Positions 7,813-16,409 of a stretch of 60,345 bases of DNA are shown here, piece after piece. Location of the stretch: contig DASRZP010000026.1 of assembly GCA_035686305.1 (NCBI GenBank), positions 1-60,345 of the forward strand, read 5' to 3'. Source of the DNA: Thermodesulfovibrionales bacterium (GTDB lineage: Bacteria > Nitrospirota > Thermodesulfovibrionia > Thermodesulfovibrionales > UBA9159). The notes beneath the pieces were generated by a model. That model did not search any database, was not told where the DNA came from, and saw nothing but the letters and a program-made list of their open reading frames with translations. Each line of letters starts with the position of its first letter. Within the stretch, counting starts at the first letter, position 1. Made by a program: the position numbers and the translations under genes.

Positions 7813-10410
7813 TTACCCCGATTTTTCAAGAGAGACCGCATTGCCATCGAATACAGGGACCTTTAAGACAGGATTGATCTTCCACTTCATGATCTCAAAG
7901 ACCCCGTTCGTTTCAAAATTCGGCACAAGAAGAACATCCTCAGGTAACAAGGGGTCTATCTGCACAGACACTCTGATGCTGCCTGCATCTGCAGAGACCT
8001 TGAGATAATCACCGTTTCTTACCGACAATCTCTCGGCCAAACCCCTGCTGATCTTCCCATAGGCTTCGGGAGAGATGCTCTTCAAGGCTGCCGAATACCT
8101 GCTCGCGTTCTCGGAATGAAAAAGAGATACATCCCGACTGACATAGACCTTGCCGTCGGTATCGGATTTCCGTAGGAGAGGACCAAGATCAGGCAATGCA
8201 ATCCCTTCCATATGGGCGTCATGCCGCAATGGCTCTCCCCTGTAAGGCCAGACGTACCTGCCGCCCCTCATATCTTCATATGTAGCGCCCCTGTAAAGAA
8301 GTGAAACTCCAGCTATCTCTCCAAGGACATCTGTCACGCTCTTATAGCCCATATCAAAACCCGATATGTTGCTCATCTCGGCAATTGCCTTCCATGCCTC
8401 AACACCTTTGCCGTCGATGGCCTTTCTGGTTGTCTGTACCCTCCGTTCAAGGTTCGTGAAGGACCCCTCTTTCTCTCCCCACAATGGCGCAGGAATCACC
8501 ACATCGGCCATCCGGGCCGTTTCCGTGAGAAAGGCGTCCTGGACCACGAGGAATTCGATCTTCTCAAGGGCATCCCTCACATAGCCGCTGTGAGGGAGGC
8601 TGAGCGCAACGTTTTCACCCATGGCGTAAAGGGCCTTAATCCTCCCGCCATGGGCAGCTTCCATGACTTCTGCAAAACCGAGCCCCGGGCTCGAAGGGAT
8701 CTCGCTCCCGAGAGTCTCCTCGCACCTCTTTCTGAAGGTTTCTATCGCCAGCGGTCTCCCGCAGGGAAGCATGTCCGGCTGGCAACCCATATCGAGTAAA
8801 CCCTGCTCATTGGGAAGTTCGGAGAGGAGATAAATCCTGCCGTTCAGCAGATAGACAAGAGCGGCAAGGAGGAGAAGGTTGATCTCTCCCCTCGTTGTCT
8901 GGACGATCTCTCTTCCTATGATGACTGAGGTGTTCGTCATACCCGACAGGGTATCGACAGCTTCTGCAAGCTCATCCTGACCCACTCCGCTCACGTCGGA
9001 TGCGTCTTTGAGTCCTACAGACTGGATTTCATGAATGATCTTCTCAAAGAAAGGCCTCTCCCCGGACAAGGGTTTCTTGTCCCTCAAGGCCGAAACCAAC
9101 GCTGCCAGGAGCACGGTCTCAGTAGAGGAGTTCGGGATCAAGAGGTGCCTCGAAAACCTCTTTAATCCCTCGGCATATCCTACGGTAACAACGGGCACCC
9201 CTTTCCTCGACGCAGCCCTTATCTGAAGGCCCAAAACAGGATTTACGGAAGTCGGATCGCCCCCGATGACGAAGACGCCGTCGGAATTGGGTATACCATA
9301 GATAAAGTTTGCCGTTATGCCCTGACCAAAGATCTTTTCGAAGAACCGCTGAGCAGGTCCGTATGCAAGACCTGCAGCGGAATCGAGGTTATTACTGCCG
9401 AGGACCTGCCTGAAAAACTTCTGGAATACGTAGATATCTTCATTGGTACACCTTCCCGATGCTATCCCTGCTATGGCTTCACCCCCGCTCTCTTTCTTAA
9501 TCTCCTTCAGCCTCTGAGCAACATGGGTGAGGGCCTCCGACCACGAGGCCGGTCTCAGTTCCCCGTCTCTCCGTATGAGAGGGCTCTCCAGCCTCCTCGC
9601 GTCTCCAACATAGTCATATCCGAACCTTCCCCTGCCGCAGAGGAGCCCCTTGTTCAGCCCTAAACCGATTCTCGGTATAGTTCTGACGATCGAATTCTCT
9701 CTCACCTGCAAGATCATGGAGCATCCGACTCCACAGTAAGAACAGACCGTTTCGATGTCCTTTTCGATCAGCCACGATCTGTAATCATGCCTGTGCAAGC
9801 GCGACAGGATGGCGCCCACGGGACAGACGGTCAGACAGTTTCCGCAATACTCGCAGTTATATCTGCCGCCAGAAAAAGGCTCGACAAAGGACTTCGTGCC
9901 CCGGTTCGTGATCGCTATGGCAGACGCTCCCTGAACATCCTCGCACATCCTGACGCACTTTGAGCAGAGGATACAACGCTCCATGTTTCTCACGATCAGC
10001 GGGTCATCAAAGCTTTCAGGTCTCGTTCTCTTGCCTTCGGCAAACCTTCCCGTTGCCGGACCGTACTTCATGGCAAGGTCCTGGAGGTCGCATTCGCCTG
10101 CCTTATCACAGAAGGGACAATCAAGGGGATGGTTTATGAGGAGGAATTCAAGCATGGCCCTTCTTGCCGTAACAACGTCCTTCGTTTCTGTCCTGACCAC
10201 CATACCGTCGGTCACAAAGAGGGTACAGGCGGTCTGGAGTCTCGGCAGATTCTCAACCTGAACGAGGCAGAGTCTGCAGCCTCCGTAGGCCTCAAGGATA
10301 TCATGATGGCAGAGGGTCGGTATGGATATCCCCGCAGACCTAGCCGCCTCAAGGATCGTGACAGGTCTTTCCAGGGATATCTTTTTCTCGTTTATGGTGA
10401 CCGTTATCAT
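7813..10410 (-). CDS. NuoG/formate-dehydrogenase-alpha-like iron-sulfur molybdopterin-family subunit
   Basis: An 865-residue protein. Its N-terminal 2Fe-2S ferredoxin domain has C34, C45, C48 and C62. A His-Cys3 4Fe-4S site follows (H94, C98, C101, C107), then two classic 4Fe-4S sets (C146/149/152/156 and C186/189/192/196). A fourth cluster motif, CSYCGVGC with C258, begins the molybdopterin-oxidoreductase domain. The sequence resembles NAD-linked formate dehydrogenase alpha subunits, including ASGRCTNED. However, the catalytic Cys/Sec-His pair of those enzymes is replaced by Ala349-Tyr350, so formate oxidation is unlikely. It probably passes electrons from the NuoE/NuoF pair to an unidentified partner. 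The ATG overlaps the nuoF-like stop by four bases (translational coupling). It differs strongly from the NuoG of the main complex I operon. Confidence 0.88.
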   Translation of the reverse strand: MITVTINEKKISLERPVTILEAARSAGISIPTLCHHDILEAYGGCRLCLVQVENLPRLQTACTLFVTDGMVVRTETKDVVTARRAMLEFLLINHPLDCPFCDKAGECDLQDLAMKYGPATGRFAEGKRTRPESFDDPLIVRNMERCILCSKCVRMCEDVQGASAIAITNRGTKSFVEPFSGGRYNCEYCGNCLTVCPVGAILSRLHRHDYRSWLIEKDIETVCSYCGVGCSMILQVRENSIVRTIPRIGLGLNKGLLCGRGRFGYDYVGDARRLESPLIRRDGELRPASWSEALTHVAQRLKEIKKESGGEAIAGIASGRCTNEDIYVFQKFFRQVLGSNNLDSAAGLAYGPAQRFFEKIFGQGITANFIYGIPNSDGVFVIGGDPTSVNPVLGLQIRAASRKGVPVVTVGYAEGLKRFSRHLLIPNSSTETVLLAALVSALRDKKPLSGERPFFEKIIHEIQSVGLKDASDVSGVGQDELAEAVDTLSGMTNTSVIIGREIVQTTRGEINLLLLAALVYLLNGRIYLLSELPNEQGLLDMGCQPDMLPCGRPLAIETFRKRCEETLGSEIPSSPGLGFAEVMEAAHGGRIKALYAMGENVALSLPHSGYVRDALEKIEFLVVQDAFLTETARMADVVIPAPLWGEKEGSFTNLERRVQTTRKAIDGKGVEAWKAIAEMSNISGFDMGYKSVTDVLGEIAGVSLLYRGATYEDMRGGRYVWPYRGEPLRHDAHMEGIALPDLGPLLRKSDTDGKVYVSRDVSLFHSENASRYSAALKSISPEAYGKISRGLAERLSVRNGDYLKVSADAGSIRVSVQIDPLLPEDVLLVPNFETNGVFEIMKWKINPVLKVPVFDGNAVSLEKSG

Positions 10411-11645
10411 CCCTTACTTATCTTTCCCTCAAAATCGTTCCTGAAGCTCTCGATAAACCTCCTCACGACGATCGCGGCGCCGTCTCCAAGGGGACAGAAG
10501 GTCTTGCCGAGGATATTCTGTGAGATCTCCAAGAGGAGGTCCAGGTCTTCTCTGCGTCCTGCGCCGTCTTCTATCCTGCCGAGGATCGTCCTCATCCAGC
10601 TCACTCCTTCCCTGCAAGGCGTGCATTTACCGCAGGATTCATGCTCAAAAAATTTCGTGGCCCTCAGACAGACCTTCGCCATGTCGACGGAATCGTCAAA
10701 GACCATTACGGCGCCTGAGCCGAGCATGCTGCCGACCTTCGGCAGATTGAGGAAATCCATGGGGCAATCGATCTTGTCAGGCGTAAGCACCGGCGTCGAT
10801 ATCCCGCCGGGTATTACAGCCTTAAGCCTTCCCGTGCCGCCAACGCCGCAGTGCGTATAAATGATCTCTCTCAAGGTCACGCCCATGGGAAGTTCATAGA
10901 CACCCGGCTTATTAACATGCCCGCTTACAGAAAAGAGTTTCACGCCAGGGCACTCGGGGTTTCCTATTTTCGAGTATGCGTCCCCTCCTCTTTCCACGAT
11001 GAAGGGAATATTGGCGAGGGTCTCGACATTATTGACGACCGTCGGTTTTGAGGAGAAGCCCCTGTTGACAGGGAAAGGAGGTTTGATCCGCGGTTGGCCC
11101 CTTTTGCCTTCAAGGGATTCTATGAGGGCCGTCTCTTCTCCGCAGATATAAGCACCTGCGCCCATGTGAAGACCGAGCCTGAATACAATACCCTTTCCCA
11201 TAATATCGTCGCCGAGATAGTCTCTTTCCTCTGCCTCTTTTATGGCCTTCAACAGGACATCTCTAATCTTCGGATATTCTCCTCTAAGGTAGATATATCC
11301 CTTCTCAGCGCCCAAGGCATACGCAGAGATCACCATCCCCTCTATGAGGAGATGGGCGTTGTTTTCGAGAATGACCCTGTCTTTAAAGGTGCCCGGCTCT
11401 CCTTCGTCGGCATTGCAGATCAGGTATTTCGGCTTCTGGGGATCTGCTGCTGCAAAGGACCACTTCATGCCTGCGGGGAATCCGGCGCCCCCTCTGCCCC
11501 GCAGCCCGGACTTCTTCACCTCATCAATAACATCGGCAGGCTTCATTTCAAAGGCCTTCGCAACGGCATGGTACCCGCCATCCGTAATGTATTTGTCTAT
11601 GTCGGCTGCATCCGGGCCGATGGTGTTCTTCAGGAGAATCGCCAT
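10407..11645 (-). CDS. NuoF-like NADH-binding flavoprotein subunit (stand-alone module)
   Basis: A 412-residue member of the NuoF/HoxF/HndC family, which oxidises NADH with FMN and passes electrons to a 4Fe-4S cluster. GRGGAGFPAGMKW near residue 50 and GAGAYICGEETAL near 170 are the FMN/NADH-binding motifs. ESCGKCTPCREG with a later cysteine in TFCPLG gives the N3-type cluster. It lacks the extra N-terminal and C-terminal ferredoxin domains of HndC/HydB-type proteins. The ATG lies one base after the nuoE-like stop, with GGAGGG inside the end of that gene. A second NuoF is encoded at 38832-40106 in the complex I operon, so this copy probably serves another soluble partner. Confidence 0.93.
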   Translation of the reverse strand: MAILLKNTIGPDAADIDKYITDGGYHAVAKAFEMKPADVIDEVKKSGLRGRGGAGFPAGMKWSFAAADPQKPKYLICNADEGEPGTFKDRVILENNAHLLIEGMVISAYALGAEKGYIYLRGEYPKIRDVLLKAIKEAEERDYLGDDIMGKGIVFRLGLHMGAGAYICGEETALIESLEGKRGQPRIKPPFPVNRGFSSKPTVVNNVETLANIPFIVERGGDAYSKIGNPECPGVKLFSVSGHVNKPGVYELPMGVTLREIIYTHCGVGGTGRLKAVIPGGISTPVLTPDKIDCPMDFLNLPKVGSMLGSGAVMVFDDSVDMAKVCLRATKFFEHESCGKCTPCREGVSWMRTILGRIEDGAGRREDLDLLLEISQNILGKTFCPLGDGAAIVVRRFIESFRNDFEGKISKG

Positions 11646-11646
11646 G

Positions 11647-12162
11647 TTAGGTGTACCCCTCCAAAATCCCTATCATGCCTTCCCCGGTTAGGTTTCCGTG
11701 GAGGTCCGTATCAACGAGCATGGCAGGGGCTTTGTCGCAGGCGCCGATACATTCCATAATGACGAGGGAGAATCGTCCGTCCGGGCTCGTTCGGTTGGGC
11801 TCGAGGCCGTATCGTTCCTTCAGGATATCGGAGAGTCCCTCTCCACCCATGATCATGCACGCAACATTCGTGCAGAGCTGGATGAGGTGTCTGCCCATGG
11901 GTTGGTGGTTGAACATTGCATAAAAGGTCGACACGCCCTTTACGGTTGCCTTCGGGATATTGAGGAGTTCTCCGACCATTTGCAAGGCACCGGGGCTCAA
12001 CCATCCAACCTCTCTCTGGAGGATATAGATGGTCGGCAAGAGGCAGGAGCGAGCATCATGGTATCTGTTCCTGATTTCATTCACTTCCTGCAAGATTCTG
12101 TCGTTCACGGTCACCATGTTTTCGCCCATATCGGCTTGGTCGTCTTGCCTAAAGGTTATCAT
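11647..12162 (-). CDS. NuoE-like 2Fe-2S thioredoxin-fold subunit (stand-alone module)
   Basis: A 171-residue subunit with the four 2Fe-2S ligands in CTNVAC and CIGACDKAP. The GVSTFYAMF segment and the helical N-terminus are typical of NuoE/HoxE. It partners with the NuoF-like protein encoded just downstream. The start is uncertain: ATG 12162, 12129 and 12117 are all possible and none has a strong ribosome site; the last removes a poorly conserved tail. It is the first gene of the module. The 114 bp up to ubiD, which runs the same way, could hold a promoter, but no clear one is seen. Confidence 0.9.
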   Translation of the reverse strand: MITFRQDDQADMGENMVTVNDRILQEVNEIRNRYHDARSCLLPTIYILQREVGWLSPGALQMVGELLNIPKATVKGVSTFYAMFNHQPMGRHLIQLCTNVACMIMGGEGLSDILKERYGLEPNRTSPDGRFSLVIMECIGACDKAPAMLVDTDLHGNLTGEGMIGILEGYT

Positions 12163-12276
12163 GGAATGATTTCATAATCAACTGCCCGGAGGTGACCGAT
12201 ATATCGGGCTTCTTTGCATACGGAGAGAGCGGTAAGGCTTCAGATCACAACCACACAACAGGGAAGAGAAACAAGC

Positions 12277-13812
12277 TCAATCGAACCCGTATTCCCTCCA
12301 CCGCGAATCCACGAGCCTCTTGATCTCAGCGGACATAAAGAGTTCCTGAGGCCAGTCCCTCGTCATGCCTTCCTCCCTTGTCTTCCTTGTGGCGTCAATG
12401 CCCATCTTCGAGCCGTATCTCGGAAAGTTCGCAGCATGGTCAAGGTCATCGAGGGGCCCGTCGGCAATGACAACGTCCCTCTTCCAGTCCACATTATTGA
12501 GGACACGCCACGCAGTATATGAAAGGTTCTGGACATCGACGTCATCGTCGACGATGACGAGGAGCTTTGCAAACATCATCTGACCCTTGCCCCAGAGGCC
12601 GTGTATGATCTTCTTTGCATGGCCGGGATAACTCTTCTTGATGGAGATCATTGCACAGTTGTGAAATACCCCTTCCATGGGCAGATTGATGTCCCGGATC
12701 TCCGGGAAATCAAGTCGCATGAGGGGCAGGAATATCCTCTCCGTTGCCTTGCCCATGTAACAATCTTCCATGGGAGGCTTGCCGACTAAGGTCGCAGGGT
12801 AGATCATATCCTTTCTGTGAGTTATGCAGGTCGCATGGAAAACAGGGTAATAGTCAGCTGCGGAATAGAAGCCTGTGTGGTCGCCAAAGGGCCCTTCGAT
12901 CCGCATCTCCCCGGGCTCCAGATAACCCTCAATGACAAGCTCGCTGTTTGCCGGAACCTCGATGTCAGAGGTGATGCATTTCACCATCTCCACCGGCTCT
13001 CTCCGAAGGAATCCGGCAAAGAGCATCTCGTCTATTGACTCGGGGAGAGGAGCGCTTGAGGAATAGACGACGGCCGGATCGCTGCCGACCGCTATGGCAG
13101 CAGGCATTCTCCTCTTCAGCGCCTTGTATTTGTCGTAATGCCGCGCGCCGTCCTTGTGAATGTGCCAATGCATACCGGTGGTGGCCTTGTCATAGATGTG
13201 GATCCGGTACATGCCGCAGTTTGGACGGCCGGTTTCAGGGTCTCTCGTAAAGACCATCGGAAAGGTGATGAACCTTCCCTCATCCCCGGGCTGTCCGTCT
13301 CCGGGCCAGCATTTGATTACCGGGAATCTGCTCAGGTCAGGGTTCTCCCGTTCCACAACCTCTTGACAGAGTGCGCCCTTCACGCTCTTTGGAAGGTACC
13401 GCGAAAATTCGAAGAGCTTCGGGAGCATCGCAAGTTTTTCGATGAGGGTCTTCGGCGGCGACTGGTTCAGGAGGTCCTCGATGCGCTCTGCCACGTCGTC
13501 GAGTTTCTCGACCTCAAGGGCGAGACTCATCCTCTCAAAGGATCCGAAGATGTTCGTAACGACAGGATAGCGCGAACCCTTGACACTCTCGAAGAAGAGG
13601 GCCTTGCCCCCATTCGGGCTCTTGCACATCCTGTCGGTGATCTCAGAAATTTCGAGAACAGGATCGACTTCTGCCTTCACTCTGTGGAGGAGCCCCCTCT
13701 TCTCGAGGACAGTAATGAATTCTCTCAGGTCCTTATAGGCCACACGAAATGATACCATGTTTGGACGGTGCACATCCACAGCAGGTGGAAGATCAGGGAA
13801 CGGGACCTTCAC
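12277..13812 (-). CDS. UbiD-family prenylated-FMN decarboxylase
   Basis: A 511-codon reading (493 if ATG 13758 is used) matching UbiD-type enzymes, which use prenylated FMN to decarboxylate aromatic or unsaturated acids, classically in quinone biosynthesis. Visible family features include YKDLREFI at the N-terminus, GMYRIHIYD with GMHWHIHKDGA, and the catalytic acidic segment GEMRIEGPFGDHTG. The frame opens with GTG 13812, but conserved sequence begins near MVSFRVAYKDL, so ATG 13758 is the more likely start. No ubiX (flavin prenyltransferase) is in the window. Its position ahead of the diaphorase module and near respiratory genes fits a quinone-pathway role, but the true substrate is unknown. 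Confidence 0.9.
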   Translation of the reverse strand: MKVPFPDLPPAVDVHRPNMVSFRVAYKDLREFITVLEKRGLLHRVKAEVDPVLEISEITDRMCKSPNGGKALFFESVKGSRYPVVTNIFGSFERMSLALEVEKLDDVAERIEDLLNQSPPKTLIEKLAMLPKLFEFSRYLPKSVKGALCQEVVERENPDLSRFPVIKCWPGDGQPGDEGRFITFPMVFTRDPETGRPNCGMYRIHIYDKATTGMHWHIHKDGARHYDKYKALKRRMPAAIAVGSDPAVVYSSSAPLPESIDEMLFAGFLRREPVEMVKCITSDIEVPANSELVIEGYLEPGEMRIEGPFGDHTGFYSAADYYPVFHATCITHRKDMIYPATLVGKPPMEDCYMGKATERIFLPLMRLDFPEIRDINLPMEGVFHNCAMISIKKSYPGHAKKIIHGLWGKGQMMFAKLLVIVDDDVDVQNLSYTAWRVLNNVDWKRDVVIADGPLDDLDHAANFPRYGSKMGIDATRKTREEGMTRDWPQELFMSAEIKRLVDSRWREYGFD

Positions 13813-13968
13813 CGGCCTACGGAATTCTTCTTCCAGGAGACTTTTCGCTTTCTCCCTCGACGGAACAATTCTGCGTCCAGACCCGCCTTCAGCTGAAAAA
13901 AAAGCTGCGGAGTGCTAAAATAGTGAGACCGAATTATCTTGAGCCTCTCTTGAAAGGGGGAAGTGTTT

Positions 13969-14400
13969 ATGACGGTAAAAGAACTGCTGGCCACAAAGGG
14001 CAAGGATGTTGTCTCGATGGACTCGGACAATACGGTGGAGGATGCCATCAGATCGATGCATGCCAGGAAGATAAGCGCCGTACTCGTCACTGATAGCGGC
14101 AAGCCCCATGGGATATTTACCGAGAGAGACGTAGTGAGGGGATATGTGGCAACAGGCGGAAAATCCTTTAGCACCGTCCCTTTGAAAGACGTTATGACCG
14201 CTGATTTGATCGTTGCCGAACCCGATGATGAGTTGGGCAATGTCATGTCCGTAATGGTTCAGAAGAACATAAGGCATCTCCCTGTCTCGGACAAGGGAAA
14301 GATCGTCGGCATGCTTTCTATCCGCGACATCATTCAGACCCAGATCGGCAAACTCACGGCAGAGATTCATTATCTGAAGGACTATATTTCAGGAGCTTAG
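13969..14400 (+). CDS. CBS-domain pair protein
   Basis: A 143-residue protein made of two CBS repeats (about 8-62 and 74-130). The HGIFTERDVVRG and GMLSIRDIIQT segments are typical of the phosphate-binding loops that hold adenosine nucleotides. Such stand-alone Bateman modules are energy or nucleotide sensors acting on protein partners. ATG 13969 has AAAGGGGG eight bases upstream and is preferred over the in-frame GTG 13963. It is divergent from ubiD (156-bp spacer, weak CTGAAA-17-TAAAAT promoter) and is followed two bases later by a hypothetical gene, likely cotranscribed. Confidence 0.9.
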   Translation: MTVKELLATKGKDVVSMDSDNTVEDAIRSMHARKISAVLVTDSGKPHGIFTERDVVRGYVATGGKSFSTVPLKDVMTADLIVAEPDDELGNVMSVMVQKNIRHLPVSDKGKIVGMLSIRDIIQTQIGKLTAEIHYLKDYISGA

Positions 14401-14402
14401 CC

Positions 14403-14996
14403 GTGTCCGAGAGAGATCGACCCCTGCCAAAACCACCGACCCAGGCCTTCGGGTGGAAGAGAGGTTCTGCGGAGAGAGAAGAACAGGCTCCCTTGATGGC
14501 CGACCGGATCGCAATGGCTATGTCCGAGGGTAAGTTGGAGGAATTCATGGAGAAGGAATTGCCTGATAATGAATATGCAAGGAGCCTCGCCATGATGATG
14601 CTGGGGATGACAGGAATGGCCTCGGGAAGGAGCTCTCCTGCCTCGGCGGCAACATCCTCTGAAAATGAAAAGGGTGAGGCTGAGAGGGCGGGTGAATCCT
14701 CTCAGAAACCGTCCGATGACCATCCGCCTGAAGACGTCATGAAGGCTGTCAGGGCCGGCGATGTGGGAGAGCTTACGGCCCTCCTTGAGCGTGAACACAG
14801 GAGAAGGACCTCCGACGCCGGGGCAAGATCTCCTGAGGAAAGGCCTGAAGAGATTTCCGGCCTTTCCCCTGTCGAAAGGGAGACCCTAAACAGTCTCATG
14901 AAAATCGCCTCCCAAAACAATCTGACGATGGACTGGGTCGTCTTGCGCGCACTCAGGCTTTATGTCGACGAATACCGGAAAACAGGGCGGCTCTGA
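14403..14996 (+). CDS. Hypothetical protein cotranscribed with the CBS gene
   Basis: A 197-codon gene starting at GTG 14403, two bases after the CBS stop, with AGGAG inside the end of that gene. No family recognised. Residues 1-70 include an acidic, Met-rich helix (SLAMMMLGMTGMAS). The middle (75-110) is low-complexity and rich in Ser, Glu and Lys, probably disordered. The last 45 residues (LSPVERETLNSLMKIA... LYVDEYRKTGRL) look like a compact helical domain. No signal peptide or membrane helix. The overlapped spacing suggests it works with the CBS protein. Confidence 0.7.
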   Translation: MSERDRPLPKPPTQAFGWKRGSAEREEQAPLMADRIAMAMSEGKLEEFMEKELPDNEYARSLAMMMLGMTGMASGRSSPASAATSSENEKGEAERAGESSQKPSDDHPPEDVMKAVRAGDVGELTALLEREHRRRTSDAGARSPEERPEEISGLSPVERETLNSLMKIASQNNLTMDWVVLRALRLYVDEYRKTGRL

Positions 14997-15154
14997 CCTA
15001 AATCCCCTTCCCGACAAGAGAACAGTCCCCTATAGCTGATCCGACTCCCCAGCCCTATAGTCTCTCTGTCCTGAGCACTCGCCGCACACGCGGACGGCCA
15101 ATAACCCCGACGCTTGCCTGCGAATCGGAATACCGATGTCTTATGAATTAGTCC

Positions 15155-15170
15155 TGGTATAGCATTTGCT
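15155..15170 (+). promoter_or_regulatory. Sigma-54 (-24/-12) promoter
   Basis: TGGTATAGCATTTGCT matches TGGYAYR-N4-TTGCW at every fixed position, with GG (15156-15157) and GC (15168-15169) ten bases apart. Transcription would begin near 15181, about 48 nt before the tandem-PilZ start codon. An NtrC-type sigma-54 activator is encoded at 16410-17768. Its upstream binding site is not identified. Confidence 0.7.
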
Positions 15171-15228
15171 TTTCGTTAGTTTAGAGGCCTGGGGCCTCTT
15201 GACCAGGAATAAACCACAGGGAGGGACT

Positions 15229-15948
15229 ATGGAGGAAAAAAGGACTCATAGACGATTCAATGTAAGCGCGCTGGGAGTAAACGGCACGGTCATGCTTGCC
15301 AATCATGTCGAGGTGCGGGATCTCAGCATTGGGGGCATCTCTCTCAAGGCTGACAGAAAAATGAATATCTCGAATGAGTATATGCTCAGTCTGGGAGACA
15401 GGGACAGGATCACGGCAAAAGGAGCGGTTATGTGGTGCACCTTGAGCGAACTGAAGGGCCCGGGTCCCCAGTTCATTCCTATCTATTCTGCCGGTCTGAG
15501 ATTCACCGATATCGTGAAAGAGAGGATTATTGAATTTGTGAGGTCCATCGAGAACCATCTTGAAGAATCATATGGAGGAGAGACGGGCAAGAGATACGAG
15601 GTGAGGTTGAGAGGGTATGAACATAAGAGAGCGGTCCTGACGGCACAGGGAGCGTGCAGACTGAAGGCACTGAGTCCCGGCGGCATGGTTGTCGAGACCG
15701 ATCATTCTCTGCAAATCGGAGAGAGATTCCTTATCGAGATCATTTCCTGGCAAGGTGATCACGTCAGCCTTACCGGCAGAATCGCCTCCTGCGTCGTGGC
15801 CAAAAATCAGTGCGATGTGGGAGTGAAGTTTATCGAGATGAGAGACGAAGCCCGGAGGAAGCTTGATCGGATAAGGGACGTGATGAATCGCCACAAAAGG
15901 ATATCGTCTCCCCTCTCACCGCTGCGGGTTATCAATGAGGCGATATGA
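15229..15948 (+). CDS. Tandem PilZ-domain protein
   Basis: A 239-residue soluble protein with two PilZ units and nothing else. The first (1-112) has R5-xxx-R9 and D31-x-S33-xx-G36, the complete c-di-GMP signature. The second (118-235) keeps R122-xxx-R126 and an ALSPGG turn in which the usual Asp is Ala, so it may bind weakly or act in dimerisation; the layout recalls YcgR-like receptors. ATG 15229 follows GGGAGGG and starts right at the PilZ motif; the longer upstream frame overlaps the sigma-54 promoter and is rejected. The monocistronic gene lies behind that promoter, so its expression is probably tied to an NtrC-type regulator. Confidence 0.88.
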   Translation: MEEKRTHRRFNVSALGVNGTVMLANHVEVRDLSIGGISLKADRKMNISNEYMLSLGDRDRITAKGAVMWCTLSELKGPGPQFIPIYSAGLRFTDIVKERIIEFVRSIENHLEESYGGETGKRYEVRLRGYEHKRAVLTAQGACRLKALSPGGMVVETDHSLQIGERFLIEIISWQGDHVSLTGRIASCVVAKNQCDVGVKFIEMRDEARRKLDRIRDVMNRHKRISSPLSPLRVINEAI

Positions 15949-16067
15949 CATTGCACACAGTTGTGCCATCGTCAACGGTGACATGTCACACCCTTCCAGG
16001 TCCGATGCAACGGCGAAGGGGGTCCTTCGGATACCCGGAGATTCAGGAACTTGCCGGACGACAAAGG

Positions 16068-16355
16068 CTAATGCTCTTTCGTAAGAAAGGAGAGGAGGCG
16101 GCCGATCATGAGACCGAATATCCCGCCCACAAAGGCGCCGAAGGCTCCAATGATGCCCAGGACAAAAACAACCCCGATGATCACAAAGAAAGAATTTTGG
16201 CCAAAGGGCCTTCCGAAGAGTGAGCCGAGGTCATGGGCGACAGCTTCCCTCCAGCCACCGCCTACAGCGCCTCCGAGGAGGAGGTCCATACTGAGGGCGA
16301 CGGCGATTCCGAGTATTCCACCGACAACCGCGCCGATAGAGAACGCCCTTTTCAT
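16068..16355 (-). CDS. Small two-helix membrane protein
   Basis: A 95-residue protein with hydrophobic, glycine-rich segments at about 5-30 and 56-90. A short amphipathic stretch (LLGGAVGGGWREAVAHDLG) joins them. No family recognised. It follows the sensor kinase/NtrC genes on the same strand (54 bp after the regulator) and may be the last gene of that operon. The ribosome site is weak. Confidence 0.65.
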   Translation of the reverse strand: MKRAFSIGAVVGGILGIAVALSMDLLLGGAVGGGWREAVAHDLGSLFGRPFGQNSFFVIIGVVFVLGIIGAFGAFVGGIFGLMIGRLLSFLTKEH

Positions 16356-16409
16356 CAGCCTATTCCCTTCGACCCTTGCCGCTCATAAAGGAAACCAACC
16401 AACCGGTCT

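Noticed and set aside
7813-10410. Calling the large subunit a formate dehydrogenase
   Set aside because: The active-site Cys/Sec-His is Ala-Tyr, so catalytic formate oxidation is not supported.
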